DNA from: Fragum whitleyi
Taxonomy: Eukaryota > Mollusca > Bivalvia > Cardiida > Cardiidae
DNA: 64,000 nucleotides
NCBI GenBank assembly: GCA_948146395.1
Contig: OX411559.1
Coordinates: forward strand, 30,038,708-30,102,707
Reading direction: 5' to 3'
The position numbers were made by a program, and so were the translations under genes. This document shows, in pieces, positions 23,034 through 35,569 of this stretch (position 1 is the stretch's first letter; every line of letters begins with the position of its first letter). Under the pieces are notes generated by a model, which saw nothing but the letters and a program-made list of their open reading frames with translations, was not told where the DNA came from and made no database searches.

Positions 23034-24036
23034 AACAAGAGGACCAAGATGGTCCTAGATCGCTCACCTGAGTCTCTATGACCCCTGGGACATCACATTA
23101 AATAGATAGGCAGATGTCAAAAAGAAGATAATTGCCTAAGATCAATATCATGGAACGTTTTCAGCGAAGAGCAAGACAGATATGCCTTTTTGCTCTTTGG
23201 TTCTATGTAAAAAGGGTAAAACGGGTGGAGCCCAAATATGACCCCAGGGTCTTGATATGAACAAATTTGGAATAGGTCCATAAGATGATGCTACATTCTA
23301 AATATGAAAGCTGTCTGCCTTCTGGTTTCAGAGAAGAAGATTTTTGAAGGTTTTCCCATTTTCACCCATCATGCATAGATGAGCTGAAAGGGATGCGCCC
23401 GGGCGGAGCACCAATATAACCCAAGGGTCTTGATATGAACAAACTTGGTAGGGGCCCACAAGATGATGCTACATACCAAATATGAAAGCTGTCTGCCTTC
23501 TGGTTTCATAGAAGAAGATTTTTGAAGATTTTCAATTTTTTTGCCCTTCATGCTTATAAGAGATAAAGGGATGCACCATTGCAAAGCCCAAATATGACCC
23601 AAGGGTCTTGTTATGAACAAACTTGGTAGAGGCCAACTAGGTAAAGCTACACACCAAATATTTAAGCTGTCTTCCATCTAGTTACAGAGAAGAAGATTTT
23701 TAAAGATTTTCGCTCTTTGATTCTATGTAAAAAGGGTTGGGCCCGGGCAAAGCCCAAATATGAAGGGTCTTGATATGATCAAACATGGTAGAGGTCCACT
23801 AGATGATGCTACATACCAAATATGAAAGCTGTCTGCCCTCTGGTTTCAGAGAAGAAGATTTTTAAAGATTTTCATATTTTCACCCATTGGCCCACTGGTT
23901 TAGGAGGAGAAGATGTTTAAAGAAATTGTGGACGACGCACGACGGACGACACACGACGCACAACTGACGACGCACGACGGACATTCTACGATCCCAATAG
24001 CTCACCTTGAGCACTTCGTGCTCAGGTGAGCTAAAA
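23034..24036. mobile_element. Family B tandem-repeat element
   Basis: Head 'aacaagaggaccaagatgg' then 'agatcgctcacctgagtc'. About four 170-190 bp units carry 'atgaaagctgtctgcc' and 'ggtttcagagaagaag'. The end has 'gacgacgcacgacgg', then 'ttgagcacttcgtgctc' and 'aggtgagctaaaa'. Confidence 0.75.
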
Positions 24037-24490
24037 AGCAAGAACATAACTATGCAGTTTTAAATTTGATGTAAATTAACATCAATATATCAAATGCATT
24101 TTAAAATCTAAGTGTCGAAGTTCCTAAAAGTCCTTTTAAAATAATATCACGCACTTTCCATGACTATTATTAATAGAAAAAAAGCTGCATATTCCAGATT
24201 TAGGTTGTATAGCTTGATATTTTTCAAGATAGAAAATAGTGTTTTAATGAACACATCGCTTGTCACAAGCAGTTTTTCCTTGTACACAATGTTTTGTCAG
24301 CCTTGCAAGTAGCTTGTGAAAAGAAGGAAACGTAGCTACGGATCGCCAGATCTACATAGGAGTAGATGATCGACGGAGGTAGTCCCACCCACCTTCTGGC
24401 TAGTAATTGCACTTCAACTACAAAGATCCTCTTTTTCTATGTTTGTCTTATAAACGAACAAAAAGTTCTCTTCTTGAAATGTATACTTTT

Positions 24491-24619
24491 AATAATAATA
24501 TTATATTTATACACTAGCTTTCAGTGGCACAGCCGCCTTCATCAGGTGAATTCATAGGATTCACCTGATGAAGGCGGCTGTGCCGCTGAAAGCCAGTGTA
24601 TAAATATAATATTATTATT
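24491..24619. repeat. Near-perfect palindrome with hammerhead-like cores
   Basis: The two arms of about 60 bp differ at only a couple of positions, with a centre at 'gaattcataggattc'. Each arm carries CTGATGA followed, after a GC-rich stem-loop (ggcggc-tgt-gccgc), by GAAA. On plus the core is CTGATGA at 24565-24571 and GAAA at 24588-24591. On minus it is the complement of 24539-24545 and 24519-24522. The outer arms are AT-rich (tataaatataatatt). Confidence 0.85.
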
Positions 24620-24620
24620 T

Positions 24621-25055
24621 TGTCTTATATGAGGTCATGAAAGTATATATTTATAGATGCCGAAGAAGCTGCTTTCTTGTCAACTACCTATTCAGGATTT
24701 TCATTTGAGTATATTAATGTAACTTCGCCAAAAAAAATACTTAGAAAAGGCGTGTCTTCTATATCACCCAGTAAAATTATTAGTTCTTTTTTTTCGGTGG
24801 ATTTTGATTACATCTTTAATACAGCCCCGTTTGTAATTGTAATAAGCAATAGATATATGATAGGGATTACTGAGCACTTGGGAGCACCCAAGAAATGGTA
24901 TCTTGTACTATCCATCGAGGCGTATTCCGTATATCTTTGGAGATGGGGGCTCTCTCGAGCGCTTTGAGAATCTTTCTTTACGTAGAGCAAGATTCAAAGT
25001 CGCGTGATTACTTGGCTGACTTAAGTAATTTCATAACATTAAATAGTGTACCTAC
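24621..25055. other. No gene seen
   Basis: Intron directly downstream of the proximal claudin first exon. A 96-codon plus-strand frame (24677-24967) has no recognisable motif and is not called. Confidence 0.4.
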
Positions 25056-25263
25056 CCGGTATTGAATTTAATACTTCTTTGTCCAAAAACAACCATTCAC
25101 ATTTCTGTTTCTTGCACGAGGCAAATAGTCCTTGGTGAAAATACTCCACCACGTATTCTGTGGGTCTCTCACTCACTGCCCAATAAGGCGTGGCTATGCT
25201 AATTAAGGCAAGGGCAATGGCTATCACAAGCGCAATAATACCAAATATATCACAAAATCCCAT
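25056..25263 (-). CDS. Claudin/PMP22-like protein, alternative first exon b (TM1, loop 1)
   Basis: 208 bp of coding sequence: 69 codons plus one base, then the donor ccgg|gtaggt. The start chosen is the Met of MGFCDIFGIIALVIAIAL at 25263, which aligns with the start of first exon a. In-frame upstream Mets exist up to 25425, but that stretch runs into a MITE (25381-25536), so the long form is unlikely. TM1 (IFGIIALVIAIALALISI) is followed by ATPYW and then the claudin-type loop signature W...GLF..C....C (GLFASCKKQKCEW). GLF replaces GLW, and the cysteines are four residues apart rather than the usual 8-10. Phase 1 fits the middle exon at 17822, 7.2 kb away, and the junction gives ...SIPA-WFKATQ. 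It may be an alternative promoter or first exon, or a paralogue that lost its own downstream exons. Confidence 0.8.
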
Positions 25264-25380
25264 GTTTGGTAGCCAAAAGTAGTCCTCCGCGGAATCTTCA
25301 TCCGAGAATCGAACTAACTGCGAACGCTGTGCAAAGGTATAAAAAAGGGGTAACGTCAGTCTAAAATCCTTATTTCTCAT

Positions 25381-25536
25381 TAAGGTAGTGAAACCGTAAT
25401 AGTTCCGCAACATTTCGGAACTCATGAACTTTCAGAATGTTGACCGAGAATGAAATTCATTAGGAAACCTCAGTTAGCACTGTAAGAATTTGTTTTTTTC
25501 TGAAACGTTGTGGAACTATTACGGGTCAATTACCTT
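25381..25536. mobile_element. Palindromic MITE family L
   Basis: Left 'taaggtagtgaaaccgtaat' and right 'attacgggtcaattacctta' are inverted, and 'aagttcatgagttcc'-type arms lie inside. Two clear relatives are at 34113-34273 and 38264-38422. Here it lies 5' of claudin first exon b, where its sequence could contribute to the 5' leader or promoter. Confidence 0.65.
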
Positions 25537-26756
25537 AAAACTAAATATTGCGGTTCCCCAGTTTAATCGGTCTTAAACAAAGAGTTGGTGCAAATAATAT
25601 TGAAATTAATAACTAAAAGAATTAAATGAAATGAATAAACGAAAAATGAACTTGAATGTCGAAAATACCCCTTCTGGTTGCCTGTTGTCAACTTGGTCCA
25701 TAATTTTAGAATATACAAGATTTGAAGTGAGCAGTTCTTATAACTTTCTTGTTAACATTGAAACGCGTCCTGTGCTTTGGCCTACGTGCAAGGTGTCTTG
25801 CGCAGGAATATGATTAAATGTCGAGATTCCGTGAAATTTATACACTTTAAGCACGGAATCTGTGACAAAAACTGAAGTACTGACGCGATGGACTCGGAAA
25901 TGAAAGATTTTAATAAGCGGGTGTATTTTATAAAGCTCACATAATTACACGTACCGTTGTTATTTTTGTGGTGGTTTCACCTTGATTAAAGACAACAAAT
26001 ATTTTATGCAGCGTAAACATTTCCCCTTATTCTTACTCTGTATAGAGTGCGACACTTGAGCGCTTATGTACATAGTTCCACCAACCATTAATAAGACCTA
26101 GCATCCCCCCTCCTTGCATAAGGGGATCCCCCCTCCCCCCGAAAATTACGTCTGTTTAACGAAAGTGTTTTTGTTACCTCGGGGTTAACCATTATTTTTC
26201 AAATAGTTAACCTCGGATTTACGACTGAACTTTTGTTATGTAATCGGGCCTATATATGTCAATTTTTCATGCCTCTCTAGAAAGCTCTCTCCCTTTTCAA
26301 CGTCATTGATGTGTACGCAAAACAACGCAAACGTTGACCAACACTATAAAGAAACTTTCTTGTACAAATACGATTGATGCCCGGCCAACAATTTTTGCAG
26401 AGATGTTATAAGAAATAGCAACAGAACGCGACCACAGATAGGAAATCAGTCATATTACACATATTATCTTCTATTTACGTACATGTATATAACTTTGCCG
26501 TAAAAACGCAATCGATTGCATATTTGGCATGAATCTGATAAATTGTAGGGGAGAAGATGTTATGTAGACTTCCGGCGATCCGTTAAAAAAGTGAAAAATA
26601 AACAATCTGCGGAATCGAAGGGTATTTCAATATTTCAAACGGAGCTCCATCCTCGGCTGCATGTGCTTAATGGCGGACACCCTTTACCAGAAACGGAGTA
26701 TGATTGGCTCACGATTATCTTTAAAATGAAACAGCAAGGGTCGATTCTTTCGTATT
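25537..26756. other. No gene seen
   Basis: Possible upstream region of first exon b. It includes a C-rich patch (about 26100-26150). No further coding exon or tRNA-like block was recognised. Confidence 0.4.
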
Positions 26757-27195
26757 ACGGTTAAATTGACAAGCTGAATGATATTGGAATGATTTTGGAA
26801 TGAAATAGTATGAGGACGATGAGTGTATTTTGAATGAAAATAATGGGGATAATCTCATTGTGCTAATTTTGTTCCGGATGAACAAAATTAGCAATATCTA
26901 TCCCCCCCCCCCCTTTGATAAAATATGCGTACAAGTTCTATAAATAGGGTTTTTTTTGTTTTCACAAACAAATTAAACGCTTATAGAATTCAAATCAACC
27001 AGTGAATTCCTGGGTTTTTCTGGCGATTTTAATTTTGAATGTTGTTGTTGTTCATCTTATGATTTTCAGTGTTTTTTACCGTTTAAGAGTGGTTTAAGTG
27101 AGTGTTTTCAATAAAAGAATGAATGGAGCGCTGAGAGACCGATTTAGATTGGATTCGATTGAGGTGAATGTCAATTTCACGATGTTACTATCATT
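26757..27195. mobile_element. MITE family A copy
   Basis: Left 'cggttaaattgaca', central palindrome 'ttgttccggatgaacaa' followed by a C run, 'gcgtacaagttctataaat', 'gaatgaatggagcg', right 'tgtcaatttcacgatgtt'. Confidence 0.65.
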
Positions 27196-29940
27196 AATTA
27201 CTTAGCTTGTCCCCTATCTCAAGATAGCCTGACAATTATACCCCTAGACTTAAAGCACTGTCGACCATCAAAATAGTTTTTTGAAGCTTACGGTTAGACC
27301 AGTCTATTTTCCCCTTTTTATAGGAACGAGAAGTAGGCATATTACTATTGCAAGTGTCAATATAGGCACTTAAAAATTTATGCGTTGATCCCTCGATTTG
27401 GATTGCTCTTGTGACGCTAAATTAAACGCAACTTTCCTATATAATTCGACAACAACGGCGGTATATTTTGCCGAGGGCAGCAAAAAATAAAATATTTTCG
27501 ACGCTAAGAGTCAGGTCAGAAAAAATAAGCGACAGAGAACTCATCTAAAGGTTTCATATACGTGAGAAAAGATACTATCTCTCTATAGACAAAAACAACT
27601 CAAATGTCACAGAGAATCCTATTTTGCCTCCGTCAGCATTTAAACAGTTATGCTGCAAAATACAGTAGCTCAAATAAAAAGGGGCTAGAATAATGTACAC
27701 TTTGCATTTTTCAACCGTGATGGTTTTGAATATATCATACAGGATGTTCCAAAATTTCTGATATCTTCTAAAACTTGAATTTGTCATACGTTTTATATAA
27801 TAATACTTATAAGAATTGCACCATTTGAAACACAAGAAAGTCAACTTTTGCCAATGACAAATTTAGACGAACTTGATTTCTTGTTTTATCCACTTGTCGT
27901 CAAATAGAGTATCATCGACGCAATACTTTCAAATACTTTAAATTCTCCATTTTTAGACTTGGATTTTAATGGATTGAAGGAAGCAAGTTTTATTAAAAAA
28001 ATAGTATTAATAATAACATTGTAAAAAAAATAGTCATTTGATTATATTGAAAAGTTTTTTTTTAAGTTTGCAATATCGATTTGCAAACATTATTGATACG
28101 TTATCACTGCGCCAATTATCAAATTCCTAATTCTTTGTTTTCAATTAATGTAATAATTTGAAGTAAAATAATACTAGACGTTCTGATGCAGTTTATTACA
28201 ATTTTTCTAAATACTCTCAAAGTGTGATTCTCAAAATTTCATAAACATTAAAAATATGGGCACTTGATCAACTTGCAAAATTTTGACAAAACCCATGCTT
28301 TTGGCTTTTGAATTTTTGAAGTTTTGACTGGCCTTTTTTAAATCACCTCCGTCAATGAAAGGAATGCTTTTCATCTAATTAAACTAAAATTTTGCCATTT
28401 AACAAAACTCACATAAGAACCAGTGTAGTAAAAATTGTTTGAAATCTATACTTATATCTTTGAGAAAAATAGCTTTTTACCATTAAAGGAAATGTACAAA
28501 TATACAAAAGGGTTTAATAATTGATTTCTTAAATACTTCACCAAAAGATCATTCCTGTGATATTTGGTTGAAAGTAATCCAAGTGTTTCGAGATTATTTT
28601 TTTTAAATAGTTCTGCATGGAAGGCATACTGTCGCACTGACGGACACACTAACGGGGGTACGACGGACGCATTTTTATACGAATAGCCACAGAGACCATC
28701 GACCAGTGGAGCTGTCTTTGAGGCAAATTTTCAAGTATTCGTGAGTTTGTTGAAACGGGGTTCAATACACTTGTATACAATTTTGTCATACCAAAGTATT
28801 CCAGATATTTCTAGCAATAGAACTGACAAATATTTCCCCATTGGTTGGAAATAAATTGTTAAAAGAGATGATCGCTACCGTCGTGGATAGCGCCCTGGAC
28901 CTTATGCCCGACGCGCTGCCATCATGTAGATAAACAAGAGGAAGAACAACAACAACAAAATATACATTTTGTTTTGACAAAAAATCGAACCCTCCTAACT
29001 TTTTCAAGTTGTGTCAATGCCATTTTGATTTTTGAAACCCGTCGAAGATATCTTAATTAACCGTGAAAAACGGAAGTACAAAAATATCGGTTCCGTAAAA
29101 TATACCTTAGCATAATAATTACATTTCATTGCGCACGAATCGAAAGCAAACTGCAACACAAGGTACGGTAATCTACTTGTTTGATATATATTCCAACACA
29201 ATTTTCGAAGAGAAAATAACAGAAACCTTATTTCCTAGTAATCGGAAACATTTTCCAATAAAACATATCACAACGTTGTATGTCGGTCATGTTTCACAAA
29301 CTACACGTTTGTATAATCACTAAATTACACCGTTTCATATTGAATATTTGTTTTGAAGTGTTTTGTGTATCGCCGTGTAGACAGATTCTGGCTGTAAACT
29401 TGAAATAATTAGAAGCAGATATAAATCGTAGCGACTAGACGGGGAAAACCCAGCGAACATTAATCCAAAACTGTCTGTTGCTATTTGTGACTGCCCCCGT
29501 TTATGGACCATTTTATGAGTGCGTAAACAAGGTACACTTTATCGCCAGGAATGGATTTGGAAAACAAACATGATCAAAATTTCTCAGTTTAATTTGAGCA
29601 TGTGCGTGATATCTCCAACAATTTCAAATATGCTCAAAGGAAAGACCCTTACCAGCCTGCGCACCCGCTTAGTCTCACCAGAGTCTTCACTATGCGCTTA
29701 GTAGATAGATTAGGTCTCAAAGTATCTGTAGACAATCATGTAATTTTACATCTACAGATTTTGACGGTCTCTTAACGTCACAAACATTTTAAATTGTTGG
29801 AAATGTCACACCTAGGCTCAGTTGATAATTTATTCAATTTCTTGTTATCAAATTGTACAAAGGAATATTGATCTTTATGTGAACTTTATATCATTGAAGT
29901 CCTCGAAGGATCAAAGAAATCATTTTAAAAAGTCATTTGT
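27196..29940. other. No gene seen
   Basis: AT-rich intron 1a sequence. Scattered 60-90 codon frames (for example 27575-27844) show no motifs. A part near 28330-28640 ('ccaaaagatcattcctgtg', 'gacggacacac') looks like an eroded family B or C element. Confidence 0.4.
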
Positions 29941-29948
29941 GGAAATCT

Positions 29949-30190
29949 GGGCCCGAGGTAATAAAACTTTCCTCATTCTCAATTCAAAATTTTCTCAAAT
30001 TTCAATTTGATATTACAGCCGTAATTCTGTTTTAATACTCATTTCAATGCATTAAATTAAAAAAAAATATTAATAAGTTGTTATAAATACAACTTATTAA
30101 TATTACCTTTTATTTTCATACATTTATTTGAATTTAAAATTTGAGAAAATTCTCAGGTGAGCCTGAGAAAAGTTTTATAAATTCGGGCCC
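29949..30190. mobile_element. Palindromic MITE family K
   Basis: Termini 'gggcccgaggtaataaaac' and 'ttttataaattcgggccc' are inverted. The centre is 'taataagttgttataaatac' with 'aacttatta'. Copies are at 55463-55705 and 59322-59569. About 245 bp, no coding capacity. Confidence 0.75.
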
Positions 30191-30266
30191 TCATCAAGGG
30201 ATAAACTTATTGGAACGTCATTTCAAACTTTGTTGAAATCTATCGTTTCGGAGAAAAAAAATATAT

Positions 30267-30650
30267 ATGAACGTAAGCGCGTCGGACTTTAAGCCAATGC
30301 TGATAGCCACCAAATGTTTTCTATGGTTCCAATCAAACTTATCAAAATATCCAACAGCTACTGTCTATAGGACCGAAGCGCACCTGACGTATACACTGAA
30401 AATTTGTCTTTCATTGAGAAACAAAAACATGACGACATATTTGGTAAAACAGTTGACTTGGAAAATGTCATTTATCACCTCATATTTCGACCACATGATA
30501 ATGTACCTAGCCATAAATGTCAATAAATATTTGACACGTCACGCGAAAAGGGTCTTTCTGGGAACTCCTTATAAGAAGTATTTGATAAAGAGATTGGTTC
30601 TAGTATTGGTCTACCAGAGGCCGCATTTAAAAAACATCCAATCAAGGTAG
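30267..30650 (+). other. Unrecognised 127-codon open frame, probably not a gene
   Basis: An uninterrupted plus-strand frame starting MNVSASDFKPMLIATKCF. It is rich in hydrophobic and Lys/Arg residues and has no domain I recognise. It lies on the opposite strand inside intron 1 of the claudin-like gene, directly after a MITE. Composition is similar to the surroundings. Confidence 0.15.
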
Positions 30651-30734
30651 AATGACCATTCTAGTTTCAGAAAATTGGTAAAGTTCATAAAGTTTCGGTC
30701 CCAGTCAGTCTGCACAGTACGTACAGTTTGACTA

Positions 30735-30935
30735 GTGTCGACACTTTACGTATTACCCAGATGAATTCTTTTAACCACGATTCTTTAGCGTTCTCGATGA
30801 ATAGCACCGTCACACGAGGCCTCGGTTTAATGTTTCATCCGAAAGACAATTATTGTCAGTGTGTTTGCCGAGAATCGAACCCACGGTATCAAACTTCAAA
30901 TATTTTGAAGTCAGGTGCTCTAACATTTTAGACAC
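30735..30935 (-). mobile_element. Second-type tRNA-derived SINE, minus strand
   Basis: Contains the complement of the block 'tctttcggatgagac' (plus: catccgaaagacaat) and a box-B-like region (plus: gagaatcgaacccacgg), followed by 'caggtgctctaac'. The same order is seen in the complete copy at 40522-40787. Confidence 0.6.
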
Positions 30936-30997
30936 ATCCCCTTTTATGGTGACAAAACAAATCAGCGAGAAATAAACACGCCCATGTTTGACATGTC

Positions 30998-31726
30998 ATA
31001 TAAACAAGAGGACCGTGATGATTTTAAATCGCTCACCCGAGTAAGTAAACTCATAACTTGTTATCAATACAAGAGATTGTGTGATGTACATTAATGGTGG
31101 TTTTTAAAGAAACAAACTTTAATTTCGTCCTATTGAATTTGATTTTTTTTTTTTAAAAAAAATCACCTTTCCGTAACCATGGAAACCAGAGTATTGGATG
31201 GGATTCAATTCGTTTAACACGTTTGGCAGAGACCAGAGGAACATCCCTACAAAGTTTCAGCTTGATAAGCCCAATTGTTAAGGAGAAGATGAACTATATT
31301 CAAATATTTTCACAAATTTCCGTCATTTCCGTTACTATGGAAACCAGAAATTTGATGGAACTCAGATCTTTTAAAAACTTAAGTACATAGATAGATAGAA
31401 AGATAGAATTTATTCAACAAATGAAAACAGTTTTACTTAGTACAAGAAATGAATTATGGTTAACAAATAAAATCTATAATCATGTTTTAAAAACTATAAA
31501 GAAAAATAATAATAATAAATTCTATCTTGGAAGAGCTTCATCCAAAGTACCTCCCTGTCAAGTCTCAGTTTCATTGACACAAAGGAGGAGGAGAAGATGT
31601 TTGAAGAAATTGTTGACGGTCGGACGGACTAACAGACGGACGGATTATAGACGGGCGTTGTCAGACGACGAACGGTAAGTGATCACAAAAGATCACCCTG
31701 AACACTTTGTGATCAGGTGAGCTAAA
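30998..31726. mobile_element. Family B element with a LINE 3' fragment inside
   Basis: Head 'aacaagaggaccgtgatg', units with 'ccctacaaagtttcagcttg', a GACGGACG-rich end and terminus 'gatcaggtgagctaaaa'. At 31384-31535 the unit is interrupted by 'catagatagatagaaag...aatttattc', a tail plus polyadenylation-like sequence of a minus-strand retroelement. Confidence 0.65.
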
Positions 31727-31817
31727 ATGTGAAATATGACATTTAATTAAAAGTGAACGTTATTTTTACGGTGTACCAGTCTGTGACACTAGACTGTTTG
31801 TCTGGATATGGTGTCGA

Positions 31818-31819
31818 AT

Positions 31820-31854
<35 letters not shown>
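31818..31854. repeat. (TA)n(GA)n compound microsatellite
   Basis: About nine TA units followed by about eight GA units. It directly abuts a MITE A terminus. Confidence 0.9.
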
Positions 31855-32122
31855 TTAACTTCATGGTGAAATTGACTCTCATTCCGATCAAAACCATTCA
31901 AAATCAATCGCTAAGCACTCCATTCATTCAATCAAATCAATCACTCAAATCAGTGTAAAACGTTTCAAAATAACTAAAAATATTGGACCAACAACTAAAA
32001 TCAAAATAAAAACTGGTAGAAAAATCCTTGATTTTATATCAAGAGGCGTTCATTCAATTTCATTCCTAAATCATTCAAAAACCATTCATCTTGTCAGTTT
32101 CACGATGTTCTTAACTGTAACA
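31855..32122. mobile_element. MITE family A copy, internally deleted
   Basis: Left 'catggtgaaattgac' with 'tcaaaaccattcaaaatc', right 'tgtcagtttcacgatgtt' and 'cttaactgtaa'. The central palindrome is missing. Confidence 0.6.
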
Positions 32123-32650
32123 AGCTCTTATCCTGAGGTCCATCCAATAAGACAGAGTGTCACTACAATAAAAATGTTTTACCTTGTATACCTACGGTGG
32201 TCTTTCTCACTGCAATAATGCATTCCTCTTTGTGATATGCTGACGGTCGTATCGAATGATGCTTATTTTAGGTCAACTTTTGTCTTTCTGTCTTTAAATT
32301 GTGGATTTATAGTTTCTTTAATCGTATTTCATACTCAACTGACTTCCCATTTAAGCCCTTGCTAATTGAAAAGCAAGATATCTAATCAGACTTTGTACAC
32401 ACAGATTTCATCAATCGGGTATTTCATTTAATAACAACAATCTTTACTTAATGACAATTTCTGAATTGTTGCATAAAAGTAGTACTAAGCCGTGAGAGTA
32501 TATGAAGCACTTAAAAATGATTTCTACTTTGAGAATCCCTAAAATGATTTATTAAGTTCTAAGTCATAGACCTACTGAAAGCCTAACACGAGACATGCAT
32601 TTTTGTAAAACCACTAATGGTGTATTAGTTCGAACACAAGTCTAAAAAGA

Positions 32651-32935
32651 GCCACAGTCATAGCGTAGTTGGTAGCGCGTCGGACTGTTATTCTAGAGGT
32701 TCTGGGTTCGATCTCCGACGTTGGCACTCATTCTTTCTGACTAATTGTCTCCACTAATGGGTCGATAAATCGTAGATCTATGTGAGATAGCAGCTGGAGG
32801 CTAGGAAAGGATGCAATGATAGTACTGGATTTAGAAATACCAGGAATCCATTGTTAGGTGCTCCAGCCACCGCCATATAGCTGTACGATTGTTGAAAGCG
32901 GCATAAAAACCCCATTCAAACAAACAAGCAAGCAG
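32651..32935 (+). mobile_element. tRNA-derived SINE, best-preserved copy
   Basis: The tRNA-like head 'gccacagtcatagcgtagtt' includes a box A (tagcgtagttgg) and box B (ggttcgatctc at about 32705-32715). The body has 'gatagcagctggaggctagg', 'gttaggtgctccagcc' and 'tgaaagcggcataaaa', and the tail is 'attcaaacaaacaagcaag'. Weak duplicates 'gtctaaaa' (upstream) and 'gtcttaaaa' (downstream) may be the target duplication. It supplies the reference layout for the other copies in the window. Confidence 0.85.
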
Positions 32936-33089
32936 GTCTTAAAACAGCATAAAAAGTATTAATTAACTAAGGGAAAGAACTATTACTCGTGTAGTAAATT
33001 CTCCTGGATAAGTTAACTTCCTTTATGAACTTTACTCAACGACTCTATATGCCGCCTTTGTCAGCTTTAAGGTACCCTGACACCATTAG

Positions 33090-33395
33090 CGAATTTTTGT
33101 TAAGGATGAACACATTTGGCGATCTTTATTACCTCTCCTCAATAAAATATGCATACAAGTTCAATAAATAGCTTCCCTTTTCTTCAAGTACCCATCAGGT
33201 GCTTGCAATTTGAATTCTGTCAGTGAAATTGCGATTTTTCTTCTAATTTTATTTATATTGAATGACGTTGTTGATTCTCTCTTTTTCAATAAGTTTGGAG
33301 CGTTTGGAATTAATGAATGATTCGCTGAGCGAGTAGTTTGGAATGGTTTTGATCGAGATGAATATCAATTTCACGATGTTGTTAACTGTATCAGA
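33090..33395. mobile_element. MITE family A, right part
   Basis: Central 'taaggatgaacacatttggcg', 'aaatatgcatacaagttc', 'gaatgacgttgttgatt', and right end 'tcaatttcacgatgttgtta'. Confidence 0.6.
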
Positions 33396-34809
33396 GTATT
33401 TTTGCATTTTAAATCAAAGATATAAAGTTGTGAGAATAAAAAACGAAAAAAAAAAAAAAAAAAATAAAACCCTAAACAATTTCAATGTTATTGAATTCCT
33501 TCAAAGGACTGTTTTTGTTTGAACATTTCTGAAAATCTCAAGTGCCATTTTTTTGTCAGATTGGAAGAAAATACGGAAGATTTGGATAAACGTTTAACTT
33601 TTGTCTATAAGTAAGAATCAACATATAACTGCTGTCTCTCAGCTTCCGCACAAAGAAGTCCCAGAAGAAATCATTTTCTTTTTCGACATATCTGTACACT
33701 GAATTTTGCTTCATGATATTCTAAGATATGAAGAGAATATTTGTTGATTTCATAGCAGGATGAAACTAAAAACCTCATCACACGTATGTTTGAAACCGCT
33801 TCACCTATCCATACAGTGTGATTAGATATTTTAGTTTCATTCGTCTATTCCCCGACGGCGGCACATATTCCAATGGGTTGATAATTGTAGACCTTTGTGA
33901 GATAGCAGCTGGAGGCTAGGACAGGATGTGGTGGTTGTACTGGTTAGAGAAATACCAGGAAACCATTGTTAGGTGCTCCAGCCGCCGAGATATAACTAAA
34001 AAAATGTCGAAAGCGTTGTTAAACTCCATTCAATCAATCAATCATTCATTCGTTTATTAAATCAACAAATATTCTCTTCATCTCTAAACTATTTTGCAGA
34101 CAAATAACGTTGAAGGTAGAGTCCCGCAATAGAAGCGTAACGTTTTGAAAGTCATAAACTTTAAACAGTGTTAACCGGGGTTTCCTAATGATTTTCATTA
34201 GGAAACCTTGGTCAACATTGTGAAAGATCATGAGTTCCAAAATGTTGCGGGACTAGTACTGGTTCACCACCTTAAATAGTTAACGGGTTTGTTATGACGA
34301 AGATCAGGGGGCGGGGCTAAGCGGTCCATCAATTGATTGACCAATCGACTTAATAATGGTAGACATTTGCGCTCTCTCGATTTCAAAATATTTTTGTTGT
34401 TGTCGTTTGTTGTTGTTTTTGCTGTGTATTAACCAAAATCGCTAAACTACAGCCGAATAAAGTTCGAGTTAGATCTTTTTATGGTGTTGTTTCCACACCT
34501 AGGTTGTTGACTGTGCTGATGCAATGTGGTTAATGACCTTCGAGTTCAGTTGGTAGTAGCTGTTTACATTCCTGCATTCAGCTTAAATACACTCTGACAT
34601 TTACTGAGTATTTATATCTCTTCATACACAGATATCTCGTGTTAACACAGATCCCCGCTGATAAGCCCCTGATAGGCTTTGGATACATGCGCGGCTAGAG
34701 ATGATCCGATAAGTGATAACGGTAATGGGTTTAATCGTTAACCCCTTAGTGCATGCTATTCTGGGTCTGGATTATAGAGATTAACATGTTAGTGTCTTAA
34801 TATATCAAT

Positions 34810-35085
34810 AAGTGTTATCTGGTCGAGGTTGAGAGAATTCATCATGACGAGGCATTGTCGAATCATGATAATTTCTCACAGCCGAGCCTATATAACATTT
34901 GTATTTCAAGACATTAACATGTTATTCGTTTTATCATTCAATCATTTTTCAACGCTCAATTTTAGTAAACCCTTAAAAATCAAAGAAATTCAGGTGAAAG
35001 TGTATGCAAATTGTTTCTAAAACTAGACTGCCTAATATCATGTCATGTTATCAGACAGGTGATATCAGGTCAATACAGACTTTTT
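34810..35085 (+). repeat. Hairpin-headed repeat, three copies in window
   Basis: A hairpin around 'catcatgacgaggcattgtcg' is followed by 'gtaaacccttaaaaatcaaag' and 'gatatcaggtcaatacag'. Copies at 39850-40115 (within the duplication) and 62835-63105 (an independent location) show it is an interspersed repeat. Confidence 0.7.
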
Positions 35086-35569
35086 TTACGTTTACCCTTT
35101 CGTATGATATTCTGGGCCTGAGATCATAAAAAGAAATCGCGGTCAACTGAGAATTCGCTAAAGCTTCATCTTGAGATCAAACTGCTTTAAATCTGTGTTA
35201 ATATTGTAAAAAAGAAGTATGAACATAAACGATAATAACTTCAAACAAGCGTTTCAATCATACATGAATAAGGTTGAAGACTCAGAGTATTTTTTCTTGA
35301 GAAATGTTTCCGATGTTTCCAATAGACACTCTGAAGACCTAATTCAATTTGTATCTAGACAGACTCAAAGCTCTCAAACTAATCATAGATATTCATTTTC
35401 TGGTAAATTGTGGTGATAGAGCCACAGTCTCCTATATTTACATTAGGTCGGTGAAATCACGTTACTAAAGGGTATTTTGAGGGTTCAGTGCAACCTTATA
35501 GTAAGTGCCTACATATCTATAGGCTCTTACTATAGTGTTGCGCTGAACTCTGGATTTGTACAGATACAG

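Noticed and set aside
30267..30650. 127-codon frame as a new gene
   Set aside because: No domain, no splice or promoter support, composition like the surroundings. Kept only as a low-confidence entry.
35219..35416. 65-codon frame present in duplication copy 1
   Set aside because: Copy 2 (about 40250-40450) has a frameshift and substitutions without coding constraint; no motif.
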